Assembly (NCBI GenBank): GCA_025360445.1
Contig: JANYCE010000026.1
Coordinates: forward strand, 1-37,716
Source: Betaproteobacteria bacterium
GTDB lineage: Bacteria; Pseudomonadota; Gammaproteobacteria; Burkholderiales; SG8-41
DNA: 37,716 nt
Direction of reading: 5' to 3'
The position numbers and the translations under genes are program-made. Below are positions 12,644 to 20,589 of the stretch, in pieces (within the stretch, counting starts at the first letter, position 1; every line of letters begins with the position of its first letter). The notes beneath the pieces were generated by a model. The model saw only the letters and a program-made list of their open reading frames with translations, did no database searches and had not been told where the DNA came from.

Positions 12644-12870
12644 GGTTAGTTTACTTCCGCCAAAACCTGCGCATTGATCGCAAGATGGGGAGGTACGGGG
12701 AGGGAGCCGTGCGGGCGGCGAAGCTCAACTGGTGAATCGGCTGACTGCAACTGAGTGGGCATTTCTTGATATGTTCGACGACGGCGGCAAGTATTGCATA
12801 TCCGGCGGCGGCATTGTTATCTGAGCAGCGCCGCTAGTGCGGTTTTAAATGGTGAACACCGAATGCGCAT
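12644..12870. other. Intergenic spacer upstream of folD
   Basis: No coding frame with family resemblance and no clear promoter pair is visible. It contains one KOPS-like octamer (12697-12704). At its right edge is the 12-bp palindrome GAATGCGCATTC (12861-12872), which overlaps the stop codon of the small membrane protein gene. Confidence 0.4.
12697..12704 (+). other. KOPS-like octamer GGGGAGGG in non-coding DNA
   Basis: Perfect match to GGGNAGGG on the + strand, left of dif and oriented toward it. Unlike the other matches it lies outside genes, so coding constraint cannot explain it. Confidence 0.5.
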
Positions 12871-13005
12871 TCAGCATGAAAAAATATTCGCGTAGCCGAT
12901 CAAAAAAGCGGGGTTCAGATACGCCGTAAAACTTAAATACACCAAATAAGCGAGCAGCGCCCCGAGCAGAATCCACCCCACCGGCCGGTGCGCTTGCATA
13001 ATCAT
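12871..13005 (-). CDS. Small single-pass membrane protein (44 aa), hypothetical
   Basis: I do not recognise a named family. The ORF track gives an 88-aa frame. The internal start MIMQAHRPVG at 13005 is preferred because the minus-strand sequence GAAAGG lies nine bases before it as a ribosome site, and the upstream half has no features. The 44-aa product has a short polar N-terminus, a transmembrane helix (about residues 9-28, WILLGALLAYLVYLSFTAYL) and the tail NPAFLIGYANIFSC. It sits alone between folD and a poorly conserved islet. Function is unknown. The ribosome site and the clean topology are the reasons to call it a gene. Confidence 0.5.
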   Translation of the reverse strand: MIMQAHRPVGWILLGALLAYLVYLSFTAYLNPAFLIGYANIFSC

Positions 13006-13224
13006 CGTAGACCTTTCACTCTTCAACGAGCCGCAATTGATATGACCGCGATCACAGGCGTCGAACATACCATGTGCCTGGAAATATTCCAATATGAAGT
13101 CGGCGATAGCGCGTCGATTGATCGAAGTGAAGCACAATGTTTAACCCAATACGTTTTGAATGCTCCCGACGTGTGCGAACGTTAAAAACTTTATTAAGAA
13201 TGCAGTTGAGGCGATTCGCCCTGT

Positions 13225-13515
13225 ATGTCCGACGGTATCCTACTGATGAATTTGGTGTCTTCGTATGAAAAGCCATTCAGAATTTGCGGAACGTCTGCCG
13301 CCATCTTCGCAATCGCGAGGACTAGGACTATTTCGAGAAGATACGCGCAGTCCTCCGGCGGCAGTGGAACAAGCGGAACCAGTAGAGGCGGTTCGGGGGC
13401 TTCCGGAGGTTCTCCACCTCGAGCGGGGGGGGGCAGTGGAAGCGGTGGCATGGGAGGGAAGTCAGGCGACTTGACGACCTTCGTGCTCCGGCAATCGCGG
13501 TTCACGGTAAAATAA
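13225..13515 (+). CDS. Hypothetical Gly/Ser-rich ORF (doubtful)
   Basis: This is a 96-codon frame. The first half has no recognised domain (IRICGTSAAIFAIART-like hydrophobic patch) and is followed by a low-complexity Gly/Ser/Thr stretch (GGSGTSGTSRGGSG, GGGSGSGGMGGKSG). A G9 tract at about 13425-13433 lies in the low-complexity part, so single-base slippage would change the frame. No good ribosome site is seen: GAGG lies about 13 nt upstream. The opposite strand has a proline-rich frame of similar length, which the repeat composition produces automatically. It may be a gene, a remnant or non-coding. The rest of 13006-13571 holds nothing I can name. Confidence 0.25.
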   Translation: MSDGILLMNLVSSYEKPFRICGTSAAIFAIARTRTISRRYAQSSGGSGTSGTSRGGSGASGGSPPRAGGGSGSGGMGGKSGDLTTFVLRQSRFTVK

Positions 13516-13571
13516 ATTTAGACAACACACGAACGGCATATCTGAAGTTCTATATCTTACGATGTAGACGC

Positions 13572-14038
13572 ATGCGACACTGGCAGGCCACGATCCAAGG
13601 CGCGGCCAGTGTTGCGGCAACCTTTGTCCTGTTAGCGGGGTGCGACCCCGGCCCGGCCAATCGTGCCGACGTGAATCCCGTTGTTAACGGCATACGGTCC
13701 GCTCAACAAACTCAGTCACAATCTGAAACTTCCGAAGTTACGGTTGATAAAATCGCCCGGGATATCGTGGGTAAGGTCGTGCGCGTCTCACAGTCGTCCG
13801 GGATGGGGGGCTCGACCATGACGAATTTCGCCGCATCGTGATTCTTGAGTCAAAAAACGCGCTCAGCGGAAAAATATTAGTCATATATCTCACTACGCAA
13901 AACAATCCTGCCGCCAATGAAGAGCACGTGCAGGTTTCGGGAAAGCTCAATCTAATTTATGCCCGGCAAGCCGGCAATTGGGTTTTAACCGGCGTTGAAA
14001 ACTTGAGCTTTCTCTATACGGTGGGCGTCAGTACATAG
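13572..14038 (+). pseudogene. Lipoprotein gene split by a one-base frameshift at a G6 tract
   Basis: Two ORF-track entries (13572-13841 and 13838-14038) form one gene. The first encodes a lipoprotein signal peptide: positive start, hydrophobic AASVAATFVL, lipobox LAGC with Cys24. A polar linker and KIARDIVGKVVRVSQSSG follow. The second frame continues upstream of its ATG as LDHDEFRRIVILESKNALSGK and ends EHVQVSGKLNLIYARQAGNWVLTGVENL, a plausible globular domain. Adding one G to the run at 13805-13810 joins them into an uninterrupted protein of about 155 aa. So the gene has a one-base deletion, a sequencing or assembly error, or a slippage site. I do not recognise the family; a periplasmic or outer-membrane-anchored protein is inferred from the lipobox. 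Confidence 0.55.
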
Positions 14039-14392
14039 TTTGCAAGGACGCCGGCCGGCACATATGCGGCGCGACAGTTAGCGTGTCTGGTAATTCAGGT
14101 GCGTATTCAATCGTCATAATGGGCAACGGTTAACGGCTGGATCTATGCGCGTCGCCGGGCTACTTGCCTTGCGCTCCCGATCGTGCCAAAACTCAGGTTA
14201 ATTTTGTTTGGCCCAAAAGCGGTTGAGCCAACAACAGTGCAGGGCGTATCGGAGCCACCGAAGCACTGGCACCGTGAACTCCCATCTGACTTTGATGTCA
14301 AAACTGTGCTCTGCACGTTTATATTCTGTGAAATAAAACGGAGGCGTCACGCTGGAAGCTTAGATGTCGGCACACGGCGGGCGATAAAAACT
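14039..14392. other. Spacer / possible upstream extension of the next gene
   Basis: The frame of the following gene stays open back to a GTG at 14183, but that segment has no recognisable features and no ribosome site. No terminator, repeat or promoter pair was identified here. Confidence 0.3.
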
Positions 14393-14845
14393 ATGATGCG
14401 AGAAATTGTGGGCGTAGTTCAAGGAGAGCCTGTAACACGTCGCCGGTGGTTCCATGACGAATATTTCGATTTGTTCGTATGGCAAAACAGCGCCAGTGAG
14501 ATCGAGTCATTTCAATTATGTTACGGCATCGATTCAAGTGAACGTGCGCTCGAGTGGCGCAAGAATCGCGGTTTTTTTCATGACGGCGCCAAAGTAGGAA
14601 CACCGGTCCCGGGCGGCATACTAGATGGGCGGGAGGCGGGCGCTGTGGATAAAACGGCTCAGACGATCAGTTCGAGGTTCGATTTTGCTGCCCGTGCCTT
14701 GCCGGACGAAGTTCGCACCGCGGTAGCTGCTCGAATCCGGGAGTATGCAGAAAAAATGCCATCGGTTCCCATGCGTCGCCGCCAAGTACGCCGGGCTGCA
14801 TGGCAAAAACAAGGTACAGAAACCGGCGGGCGAGAGCCGCATTGA
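14393..14845 (+). CDS. Conserved-looking hypothetical protein (RRRWF...FQLCY type)
   Basis: The ORF track begins at GTG 14183. I prefer the ATG pair at 14393/14396 (MMREIVGVVQGEP) because the recognisable part starts there, giving about 150 aa. The core TRRRWFHDEYFDLFVWQ, SEIESFQLCYGID and ALEWRKNRGFFHD resembles short hypothetical proteins I associate with betaproteobacteria (pattern RRWF-x-D-x(2)-DL-x-VW ... FQLCYD ... L-x-W). It has no signal peptide or membrane helix, so a cytoplasmic location is inferred. The C-terminus is basic (MRRRQVRRAAWQKQ). There is no enzymatic motif I can name. The start is uncertain and the function unknown. Confidence 0.55.
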   Translation: MMREIVGVVQGEPVTRRRWFHDEYFDLFVWQNSASEIESFQLCYGIDSSERALEWRKNRGFFHDGAKVGTPVPGGILDGREAGAVDKTAQTISSRFDFAARALPDEVRTAVAARIREYAEKMPSVPMRRRQVRRAAWQKQGTETGGREPH

Positions 14846-14881
14846 GGGCGGCGCGGCACTAGTGCCTCACTCGGGAGGCGC

Positions 14882-15184
14882 TTAACTTTTGTCGACGGTC
14901 TTCGCAGCGTCGACGGTCTTCTCAGGGTCGATCGTCGGCAGGCTTTCGGGTTCGACTGAAAAATAGCCTTCTATTACGCCGTCATTGCGTGTGGCGCGCA
15001 ATTTTCTCGTTTGCCACCACAGTCGGCCGAACATTATCGTGGCCATTAGCGCGCCAACGACTAATGCGAAGACGAGAAAAAACATTCCTAGTACCACGAC
15101 AACCGCAATGACGAGCAATGCGAATAAGCGACGTAGCCATGTCGATGAGAGAATGACTTGTATAAAACGGCTTTGAAAATGCAT
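14882..15184 (-). CDS. Small inner-membrane protein, hypothetical
   Basis: This is a 100-aa frame with an amphipathic start (MHFQSRFIQVILSSTWLRR). A long hydrophobic stretch (about residues 20-52, LLVIAVVVVLGMFFLVFALVVGALMATIMF) is probably two close helices or a hairpin. A basic WWQTRKLRATR follows, then an acidic cytoplasmic tail. The last residues repeat (KTVDAA, KTVDKS) because of an 18-bp tandem duplication. No family name can be given. It is transcribed leftward, alone, with no strong ribosome site. The membrane character and the charged flanks support it being real. Confidence 0.5.
   Translation of the reverse strand: MHFQSRFIQVILSSTWLRRLFALLVIAVVVVLGMFFLVFALVVGALMATIMFGRLWWQTRKLRATRNDGVIEGYFSVEPESLPTIDPEKTVDAAKTVDKS
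14891..14926. repeat. 18-bp imperfect tandem duplication
   Basis: Two copies of an 18-bp unit beginning GTCGACGGTCTTC (14891-14908 and 14909-14926) differ at two positions. A degenerate third start (GTCGATCGTC) follows. They encode the repeated hexapeptide at the C-terminus of the small membrane protein. Confidence 0.7.
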
Positions 15185-15396
15185 TGAGGACTTTGGATCA
15201 ATGCTGAAGCACGAAGTTCATTTAGACAGTTCTGCAGCCCAGAACTTCAGGGGCATCGACGGCGCAACTACAGCGACGTTGGTAGAGGCCGGGTAGCAAC
15301 AGTTAAGCTGACGCATTTAGCGACCAAGTTTTTCCGCTTGATTGCCGTCATCGAGTGCTGTGCTTCGCTGAACGCTAATTAAGCCTCGATGGGCGG
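15185..15396. other. Intergenic spacer between rne terminator and small membrane gene
   Basis: No gene is seen. A small stem AGTTCTG/CAGAACT (15228-15246) has no T-tract on either strand. No promoter pair is convincing. Confidence 0.35.
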
Positions 15397-15426
15397 AAAA
15401 ATGCCGGGAAATTTCCCGGCATTTTT
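15397..15426 (-). terminator. Rho-independent terminator of rne (perfect palindrome)
   Basis: A 30-bp perfect inverted repeat of AAAAATGCCGGGAAA with its complement starts three bases after the rne stop codon. Read on the minus strand it gives a GC-rich stem (GCCGGG) followed by TTTTT. The flanking A and T runs make it work in both directions, but no + strand gene ends here. Confidence 0.9.
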
Positions 15427-15429
15427 AAG

Positions 15430-18078
15430 TTACTTCCTTGTTTCCACCTGTTCAAGCGGGAAATCGTTAACTGACAGGGGCGGTGGCCGTACGCGCGCGA
15501 CTCGAGACTCAGGCGCAGCATCGACCTTGATTGCTGCGACGCGTACTTTTTCGGCGTTAGTCTCAATCTGTTCGAGGTCGGACGACAGCATTACGGACGC
15601 TTGCGGGGGGGGCATGGCAGGCGCCATCACCGGGACCTCAGCATCGACGTGCCCGGCGACGGGTTCGGTTACTACCGGTGGCTGCGAATTGTGTCGCGAC
15701 AGAGCTTCTGTATCTGCGGTCGCCTGCTGCATCTCGTATGGAGCAGGTGGCGTCAGCACTTCCGCCACGTTCGGCTGATGAGTTAACGAAGACTCGGTTT
15801 CTAGCAGCGGAGCGACGTCTGCAGAATTCACTTGATCAGCACCATTGTTGCCTGCGGCAGTAATTGGCTGCGCGCCCTCAGCATTTGTTGACGACTCGTG
15901 CCGTTCGGCCCGATCACGACCGCCACGGCCGCCCCGACGGCGGCGACGCCCGCCTTCACGACCCTCGCGCGCTTCGCCTTCAATACGAGGTGTCTGTTCG
16001 CGCGCGGAGACGGGTTCGTCACCCGCTTCCGAAGGCACTTGCTCAAGGCGTTCAGGGCGCGGCTGACGTGGTGGCTGACCTTCGCGTCGCGATTGCTGCT
16101 CTTGACCATCTCGCGGCGGTCGCGGCTCGCGCGGTTCACGCGGCGGACGCGGCTCGCCGGTGCGGCCGCGCTGCGGTTGACGCTGAGCGCCTTCTGGACT
16201 CGCTTCACCACGTGCTGTTTGTGTTGGACGCTCGCCACGCGGTTCGTCGCGTTTTTGATCACGACGCTGACCGTTTGGGCGTCCCCGGCGTTGACCGCGT
16301 TCACCGCGGTCTGTGCGCTCACGCGTGACAGCCGGCGCTTTTACCTCCGCTACTTCAGCAACCGGTCGCTTGAACCACCCGAAAATTTTGCTGATTATGG
16401 AAACTTCCGCTTGGGGGGCGGCGATCACCGGCGTGGCTTTGGGCGTATGGTCGACGATAGGCGCAGGTTGCGACGGCGTTATACCTTTCACTGCCGCTTC
16501 CGGGCGCGGCGGCGCAGTTTCAGTCTGGGCGGATGGCAACGTCCCATCGTTCTTCTCAGGCACAGCCACCATCTCATAGCTTGGCGGCGGCAAGTCAGCC
16601 TGATTAAGTTCTTCATGCTTGAGGCGCGTGACCGTATAGTTTGGCGTCTCGAGATGAATGTTTGGAATCAGCACAACGTTAACTTTTAAGCGCTGCTCGA
16701 TTGAGTGAAACTCGGCGCGTTTTTCGTTCAACAGGTAAGTTGCGACATCAACCGGCACCTGCGCGTGTACCGCACCGGTGTTTTCCTTCATCGCTTCTTC
16801 CTGCAGGATGCGCAGTATGTGCAGGGCGGTGGATTCGATGCCCCGTATATGGCCAGTGCCGTGGCAACGCGGGCACGGGATATGGCTGCTCTCGGCCAAC
16901 GCCGGGCGCAGGCGCTGACGCGAAAGTTCGAGCAAGCCGAAGCGCGAAATTTTGCCGGTCTGAACACGCGCGCGGTCAACGTGCAAAGCATCGCGGAGGC
17001 GATTTTCCACTTCGCGCTGATTGCGCCCGCTTTCCATGTCAATGAAGTCGATGACGATCAATCCGCCGAGGTCGCGTAAACGCAACTGTCGCGCGAGTTC
17101 GTCCGCGGCTTCAAGGTTGGTGCGAAATGCAGTCTCCTCAATATCCGCACCGCGCGTCGAGCGCGCGGAGTTGACGTCGATGGACACCAGCGCTTCAGTA
17201 TGGTCGATGACGATCGCGCCGCCGGAGGGTAGCGTGACCTGGCGCGAAAACGCAGTTTCGATCTGATGCTCGATTTGAAAACGCGAAAAGAGCGGCACGT
17301 CGTCTTTGTATAGTTTGACGCGATTCACATTCGCCGGCATCACGTGGCCCATGAAGGCGCGAGCCTGCTCGTAGATGTCTTCGGTATCGATAAGGATCTC
17401 GCCGATGTCCTGGGAGAAATGATCGCGGATCGCGCGGATGACCAGGCTTGATTCCTGGTAAATCAGGAATGCGCCATTCTGACCGGTCGAAGCGTTTTCG
17501 ATTTCGCGCCACAGCTGGAGCAGGTAGTTCAAATCCCAGCCGAGTTCCTCGGCGTTACGGCCGATGCCTGCGGTACGCGCGATTACGCTCATGCCGGCAG
17601 GCACTTCCAATTGGTCTATTGTTTCGCGCAGCTCCGCGCGCTCCTCGCCTTCAATACGGCGCGATACACCGCCGCCGCGTGGATTGTTCGGCATTAAAAC
17701 CAAATAACGGCCGGCCAGGCTGATAAAGGTAGTAAGCGCGGCGCCTTTGGTGCCGCGTTCGTCCTTATCGACTTGGACGATGAGCTCCTGGCCTTCATGC
17801 AGCGCGTCCTGAATGCGCGCCCGGGCCGCGTCCACGCCGGCCTTGAAATAGGTTCGGGCGACTTCTTTGAAGGGGAGGAAGCCGTGGCGTTCGCTGCCAT
17901 AATCGACAAAGGCCGCTTCGAGGCTGGGCTCGACGCGTGTAATCACGCCTTTGTAAATGTTGCTTTTCCGCTGCTCTTTGCCGGCAGACTCGATATCCAG
18001 ATCCAGCAGTTTTTGACCATCTACTATCGCGACGCGAAGTTCTTCAGACTGCGTCGCATTAAACAACATGCGTTTCAT
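15430..18078 (-). CDS. rne: Ribonuclease E
   Basis: RNase E is the essential endoribonuclease for mRNA decay and rRNA/tRNA processing, and it scaffolds the degradosome at the inner membrane. The 882-aa protein has the catalytic half: [21 protein letters not shown], the S1 domain (about 38-120), DNase-like [12 protein letters not shown] with D301, VIDFIDM with D344, and the Zn-link [12 protein letters not shown] with C402 and C405. Residues from about 520 to the end are low-complexity. They begin with an [12 protein letters not shown] segment that could be the amphipathic membrane helix, followed by Arg/Pro/Gly-rich RNA-binding tracts ([14 protein letters not shown]). Length is that of RNase E rather than RNase G. 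A poly-C8 run encodes part of the tail. It is divergent from rluC, as in E. coli. Confidence 0.97.
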   Translation of the reverse strand: MKRMLFNATQSEELRVAIVDGQKLLDLDIESAGKEQRKSNIYKGVITRVEPSLEAAFVDYGSERHGFLPFKEVARTYFKAGVDAARARIQDALHEGQELIVQVDKDERGTKGAALTTFISLAGRYLVLMPNNPRGGGVSRRIEGEERAELRETIDQLEVPAGMSVIARTAGIGRNAEELGWDLNYLLQLWREIENASTGQNGAFLIYQESSLVIRAIRDHFSQDIGEILIDTEDIYEQARAFMGHVMPANVNRVKLYKDDVPLFSRFQIEHQIETAFSRQVTLPSGGAIVIDHTEALVSIDVNSARSTRGADIEETAFRTNLEAADELARQLRLRDLGGLIVIDFIDMESGRNQREVENRLRDALHVDRARVQTGKISRFGLLELSRQRLRPALAESSHIPCPRCHGTGHIRGIESTALHILRILQEEAMKENTGAVHAQVPVDVATYLLNEKRAEFHSIEQRLKVNVVLIPNIHLETPNYTVTRLKHEELNQADLPPPSYEMVAVPEKNDGTLPSAQTETAPPRPEAAVKGITPSQPAPIVDHTPKATPVIAAPQAEVSIISKIFGWFKRPVAEVAEVKAPAVTRERTDRGERGQRRGRPNGQRRDQKRDEPRGERPTQTARGEASPEGAQRQPQRGRTGEPRPPREPREPRPPRDGQEQQSRREGQPPRQPRPERLEQVPSEAGDEPVSAREQTPRIEGEAREGREGGRRRRRGGRGGRDRAERHESSTNAEGAQPITAAGNNGADQVNSADVAPLLETESSLTHQPNVAEVLTPPAPYEMQQATADTEALSRHNSQPPVVTEPVAGHVDAEVPVMAPAMPPPQASVMLSSDLEQIETNAEKVRVAAIKVDAAPESRVARVRPPPLSVNDFPLEQVETRK

Positions 18079-18564
18079 TTTTTTCTTCTCCCGCGCTCAG
18101 TGTCACGGGATGGGCAAACTCACGCGCGGAATCAAATCGCGCCGCGCGCTAATGCTTAATCATTCAGTCACGAAAAATATTCATATGTGTGGGTGACTAG
18201 GTAAAAATGACTTTGCTGTTTGCCGTCAAAATTCGTCAGTGAGCAGCGGGAAACTTCGGCGTTCGGTGCATCGCGCCGAGATCGCCATTCGCTGCGTCAA
18301 CAAAGGTTTTCGTGTGCTGTGAGCGCGTAATTCGACTACCATCGCTGCTTTATTTGGTGAGCGACATTAACCATTGGGTTTCGATACTGTTTATCTCACC
18401 AACGGGCAACATCTCCCGAGCCTCGATTCACCGTACCTGGCCAGAGACTACATGGCGCTGGGCCATCTACCCGGCGTCACCTGCGGCAACCGCCGCGGTG
18501 GACTGCCTGAGTTGGGGACAACGCTGTCCTTAAAGTCTTCTAACCGTCGAATAGTATAAGCACA
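18079..18564. other. rne-rluC divergent intergenic region / probable long rne leader
   Basis: 486 bp without a convincing gene. In E. coli the same intergenic position holds a long rne 5' UTR through which RNase E controls its own mRNA, and a similar role is inferred here. On the minus strand TTGACG near 18220 (5/6 to -35) lacks a good -10, so the rne promoter is not settled. GGGAG lies about ten bases before the rne ATG. Short + strand ORFs at 18312-18559 have no ribosome site or family resemblance. Confidence 0.5.
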
Positions 18565-19518
18565 ATGAAGGATTTGGGCAAAAATACGGTGTCTCGTCAC
18601 TTGGTCGGAGAAGAAACCGGCGGACAACGCGTCGATAATTACCTCGTAAAGCTGCTCAAGGGCGTGCCGAAGAGCCATATTTACCGCATCCTGCGCAGCG
18701 GTGAAGTGCGGGTAAACGGGGGCCGCGCTAAACCCGACTACCGCATTAAAACCGGCGATGAATTACGAATCCCTCCAGTGCGAGTAGCCGCGGCCAGTGT
18801 CCGGGCCGCGCCGCCAGTCAGCGCCGAACTCGAGCGAGCGGTGTTATTCGAGGACGAGCACTTCCTGGCGCTTAATAAGCCGTCAGGGCTGGCGGTGCAT
18901 GGCGGCAGCGGTTTAAGCTTTGGTGTGATCGAGCAATTGCGGGGACAGCGGCCACAAGCGCGATACTTTGAACTCGTGCACCGGCTCGATCGCGACACGT
19001 CGGGCGTGCTGTTGATCGCCAAAAAACGCAGCGCCTTGACCGCCATGCACGCTGAGTTGCGTGAGGGGAACATCAAAAAGTTCTACTTGACGCTTGTCAA
19101 GGGTGTCTGGCGCAACAAAAAGCAGGCCGTCAAACTTAATCTGCATAAGTATTTGTTGGCGTCAGGCGAGCGGCGAGTGGCGGTGCACGACGACGGGCAG
19201 GAATCCCACACTGTGTTCGAGCTGAATCAGACGTGGGGCGCCTATAGTTTATTGCGCGCCGAGTTGAAAACCGGGCGCACACACCAGATCCGCGTGCATC
19301 TGGCGCACTTGGGATTTCCCATCGCAGGCGATGACAAATATGGCGACTTCGAGCTCAATAAACAACTTGGGCGAAACGGATTAAAGCGCATGTTCTTGCA
19401 TGCTGCGAGTGTGGGCTTCAGGCATCCGGCCAGCGGCGCCAAATTGGTCATAGAGGCGCCGTTGCCTGCCGAATTGCAATATTTTGTTGAAAAACTTAAC
19501 TCGGAAAAGTCGGAATAA
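18565..19518 (+). CDS. rluC: 23S rRNA pseudouridine synthase, RluC-like
   Basis: RluC isomerises uridines 955, 2504 and 2580 of 23S rRNA in E. coli. The 317-aa protein has an N-terminal S4 RNA-binding domain (about residues 20-70: QRVDNYLVKLLKGVPKSHIYRILRSGEVRVN). The RluA-type catalytic domain follows, with LALNKPSGLAVHGG and HRLDRDTSGVLL, where D142 is the catalytic aspartate. RTHQIRVHLAHLGFPIAGDDKYGD is the C-terminal signature. The position divergent from rne supports RluC over RluD. It heads a rightward group rluC-gph-Rieske; only 4 bp separate its stop from the gph start. Confidence 0.95.
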   Translation: MKDLGKNTVSRHLVGEETGGQRVDNYLVKLLKGVPKSHIYRILRSGEVRVNGGRAKPDYRIKTGDELRIPPVRVAAASVRAAPPVSAELERAVLFEDEHFLALNKPSGLAVHGGSGLSFGVIEQLRGQRPQARYFELVHRLDRDTSGVLLIAKKRSALTAMHAELREGNIKKFYLTLVKGVWRNKKQAVKLNLHKYLLASGERRVAVHDDGQESHTVFELNQTWGAYSLLRAELKTGRTHQIRVHLAHLGFPIAGDDKYGDFELNKQLGRNGLKRMFLHAASVGFRHPASGAKLVIEAPLPAELQYFVEKLNSEKSE

Positions 19519-19522
19519 TCGA

Positions 19523-20179
19523 GTGGGTAAACGCTTTAACCTGATCGTGTTCGACTGGGACGGCACTTTAATGAACTCGACCGCAGTCATCGTCGCCGCG
19601 CTCCAGGCATCGTGTGCGGACGTTGGCCTGCCAGTTCCGGCTGACGAGCGTGCCCGGCACATCATCGGCCTTGGACTTCACGACGCGCTGGCCTATGTTC
19701 TGCCCGGCGTCAATCCAGCCGTGTATCCGCAGGTCGTAGAACGCTATGGCCACCATTTCCGCTTGCGCGAACCGCAAACGCCGCTGTTTACGGGTGCTGA
19801 AGCGTTGTTGCAGGATCTGCATGCCGCTGGTCATCGACTCGCGATTGCCACGGGTAAGAGCCGACGAGGTCTCGATAGAGCTCTCGAGAAAACGGGTCTC
19901 GCGTCGTACTTTCACGCGACGCGATGTGGTGAGGAGTCGGCAAACAAGCCAGCGCCACAGATGTTGCTCGATCTGACGAGCATGCTTGGCGTGGCAGGTG
20001 GCGAAACTGTGATGATAGGCGACACTACGCACGATTTGCAGATGGCGGCTAATGCTGGAATTGAAAGTGTCGCGGTCACTTACGGTGCACACCCGCGCAG
20101 CCAGCTTCTAAATTTCAAACCGATCGCCTGCCTGGATCAACCACGGGAATTATGGCAATGGCTTCGCAGCAACGCTTGA
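19523..20179 (+). CDS. gph: HAD-family hydrolase, phosphoglycolate phosphatase-like
   Basis: A haloacid-dehalogenase superfamily phosphatase of 218 aa. The start chosen is GTG 19523 (VGKRFNLIVFDWDGTL), four bases after the rluC stop, because the TTG at 19484 would extend back into rluC. Motif I is DWDGTL with D11 and D13, motif II is IATGKS, motif III is the lysine in NKPAPQM, and motif IV is MIGDTTHDLQMA. The cap domain is the alpha-helical subclass I type. This subfamily next to rluC is usually annotated phosphoglycolate phosphatase or generic HAD-IA hydrolase. The true substrate cannot be deduced. Its 3' end overlaps the Rieske gene. Confidence 0.85.
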   Translation: MGKRFNLIVFDWDGTLMNSTAVIVAALQASCADVGLPVPADERARHIIGLGLHDALAYVLPGVNPAVYPQVVERYGHHFRLREPQTPLFTGAEALLQDLHAAGHRLAIATGKSRRGLDRALEKTGLASYFHATRCGEESANKPAPQMLLDLTSMLGVAGGETVMIGDTTHDLQMAANAGIESVAVTYGAHPRSQLLNFKPIACLDQPRELWQWLRSNA

Positions 20180-20514
20180 TTTGCGCGAGCGCCGGGTTAA
20201 CTGACGGCGGTCCCGGTGTGCGATTCATAATGCAAAAGAACGGCCGGGATGCCCCCGCATTTGCAATTCGCTATGACGGCCGAGTTTATGGCTACCTCAA
20301 TAGTTGCGCGCATATACCAGTAGAACTCGACTGGATGGAGGGCGAGTTCTTCGATAAAGCTGGGTTATACTTAATTTGCGCAACGCATGGCGCAACTTAC
20401 GAGCCCGATACCGGTCACTGCATTATGGGGCCGTGCAAAGGTGAACGACTTATAGCGGCGCCCGTAGAAGAACGCGATGGCAGCGTTTTTCTGGTGGAGC
20501 GCCACATATCGTGA
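20152..20514 (+). CDS. Small Rieske [2Fe-2S] protein
   Basis: A 120-aa soluble Rieske-type ferredoxin. The cluster ligands are C52-x-H54 (SCAHIPVELD) and C76-x-x-H79 (ICATHGATYEPDTG), followed by GPCKGERL. The fold is complete but there is no oxygenase or cytochrome domain and no membrane anchor, so electron transfer in the cytoplasm is inferred. The redox partner is unknown. The start overlaps gph by 28 bp; the ATG at 20158 (MASQQR) is an equally good choice with 22 bp overlap. A Rieske gene between gph and sppA is common in betaproteobacteria, which suggests a conserved but uncharacterised role. Confidence 0.88.
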   Translation: MAMASQQRLICASAGLTDGGPGVRFIMQKNGRDAPAFAIRYDGRVYGYLNSCAHIPVELDWMEGEFFDKAGLYLICATHGATYEPDTGHCIMGPCKGERLIAAPVEERDGSVFLVERHIS

Positions 20515-20589
20515 TGCAACACTTTTGCGCGATTTAGAAAACCTCTCTCACAATTTTATCACCCGCATTCAATAAGAAAGAAACTCGCA

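Noticed and set aside
13194-13505. Proline-rich minus-strand ORF
   Set aside because: It is the complement of the Gly/Ser-rich repeat region; the GTG start has no ribosome site. It cannot be excluded but is no better supported than the + strand frame.
15228-15246. Stem AGTTCTG/CAGAACT as terminator
   Set aside because: Weak stem without a T-tract on either strand.
15864-16689. Long + strand ORFs opposite the rne C-terminal region
   Set aside because: They are shadows of the Arg/Pro/Gly-rich tail of RNase E; their own products are low-complexity and match no family.
18312-18559. Short + strand ORFs before rluC
   Set aside because: No ribosome sites or family resemblance; they lie in the divergent rne/rluC regulatory region.
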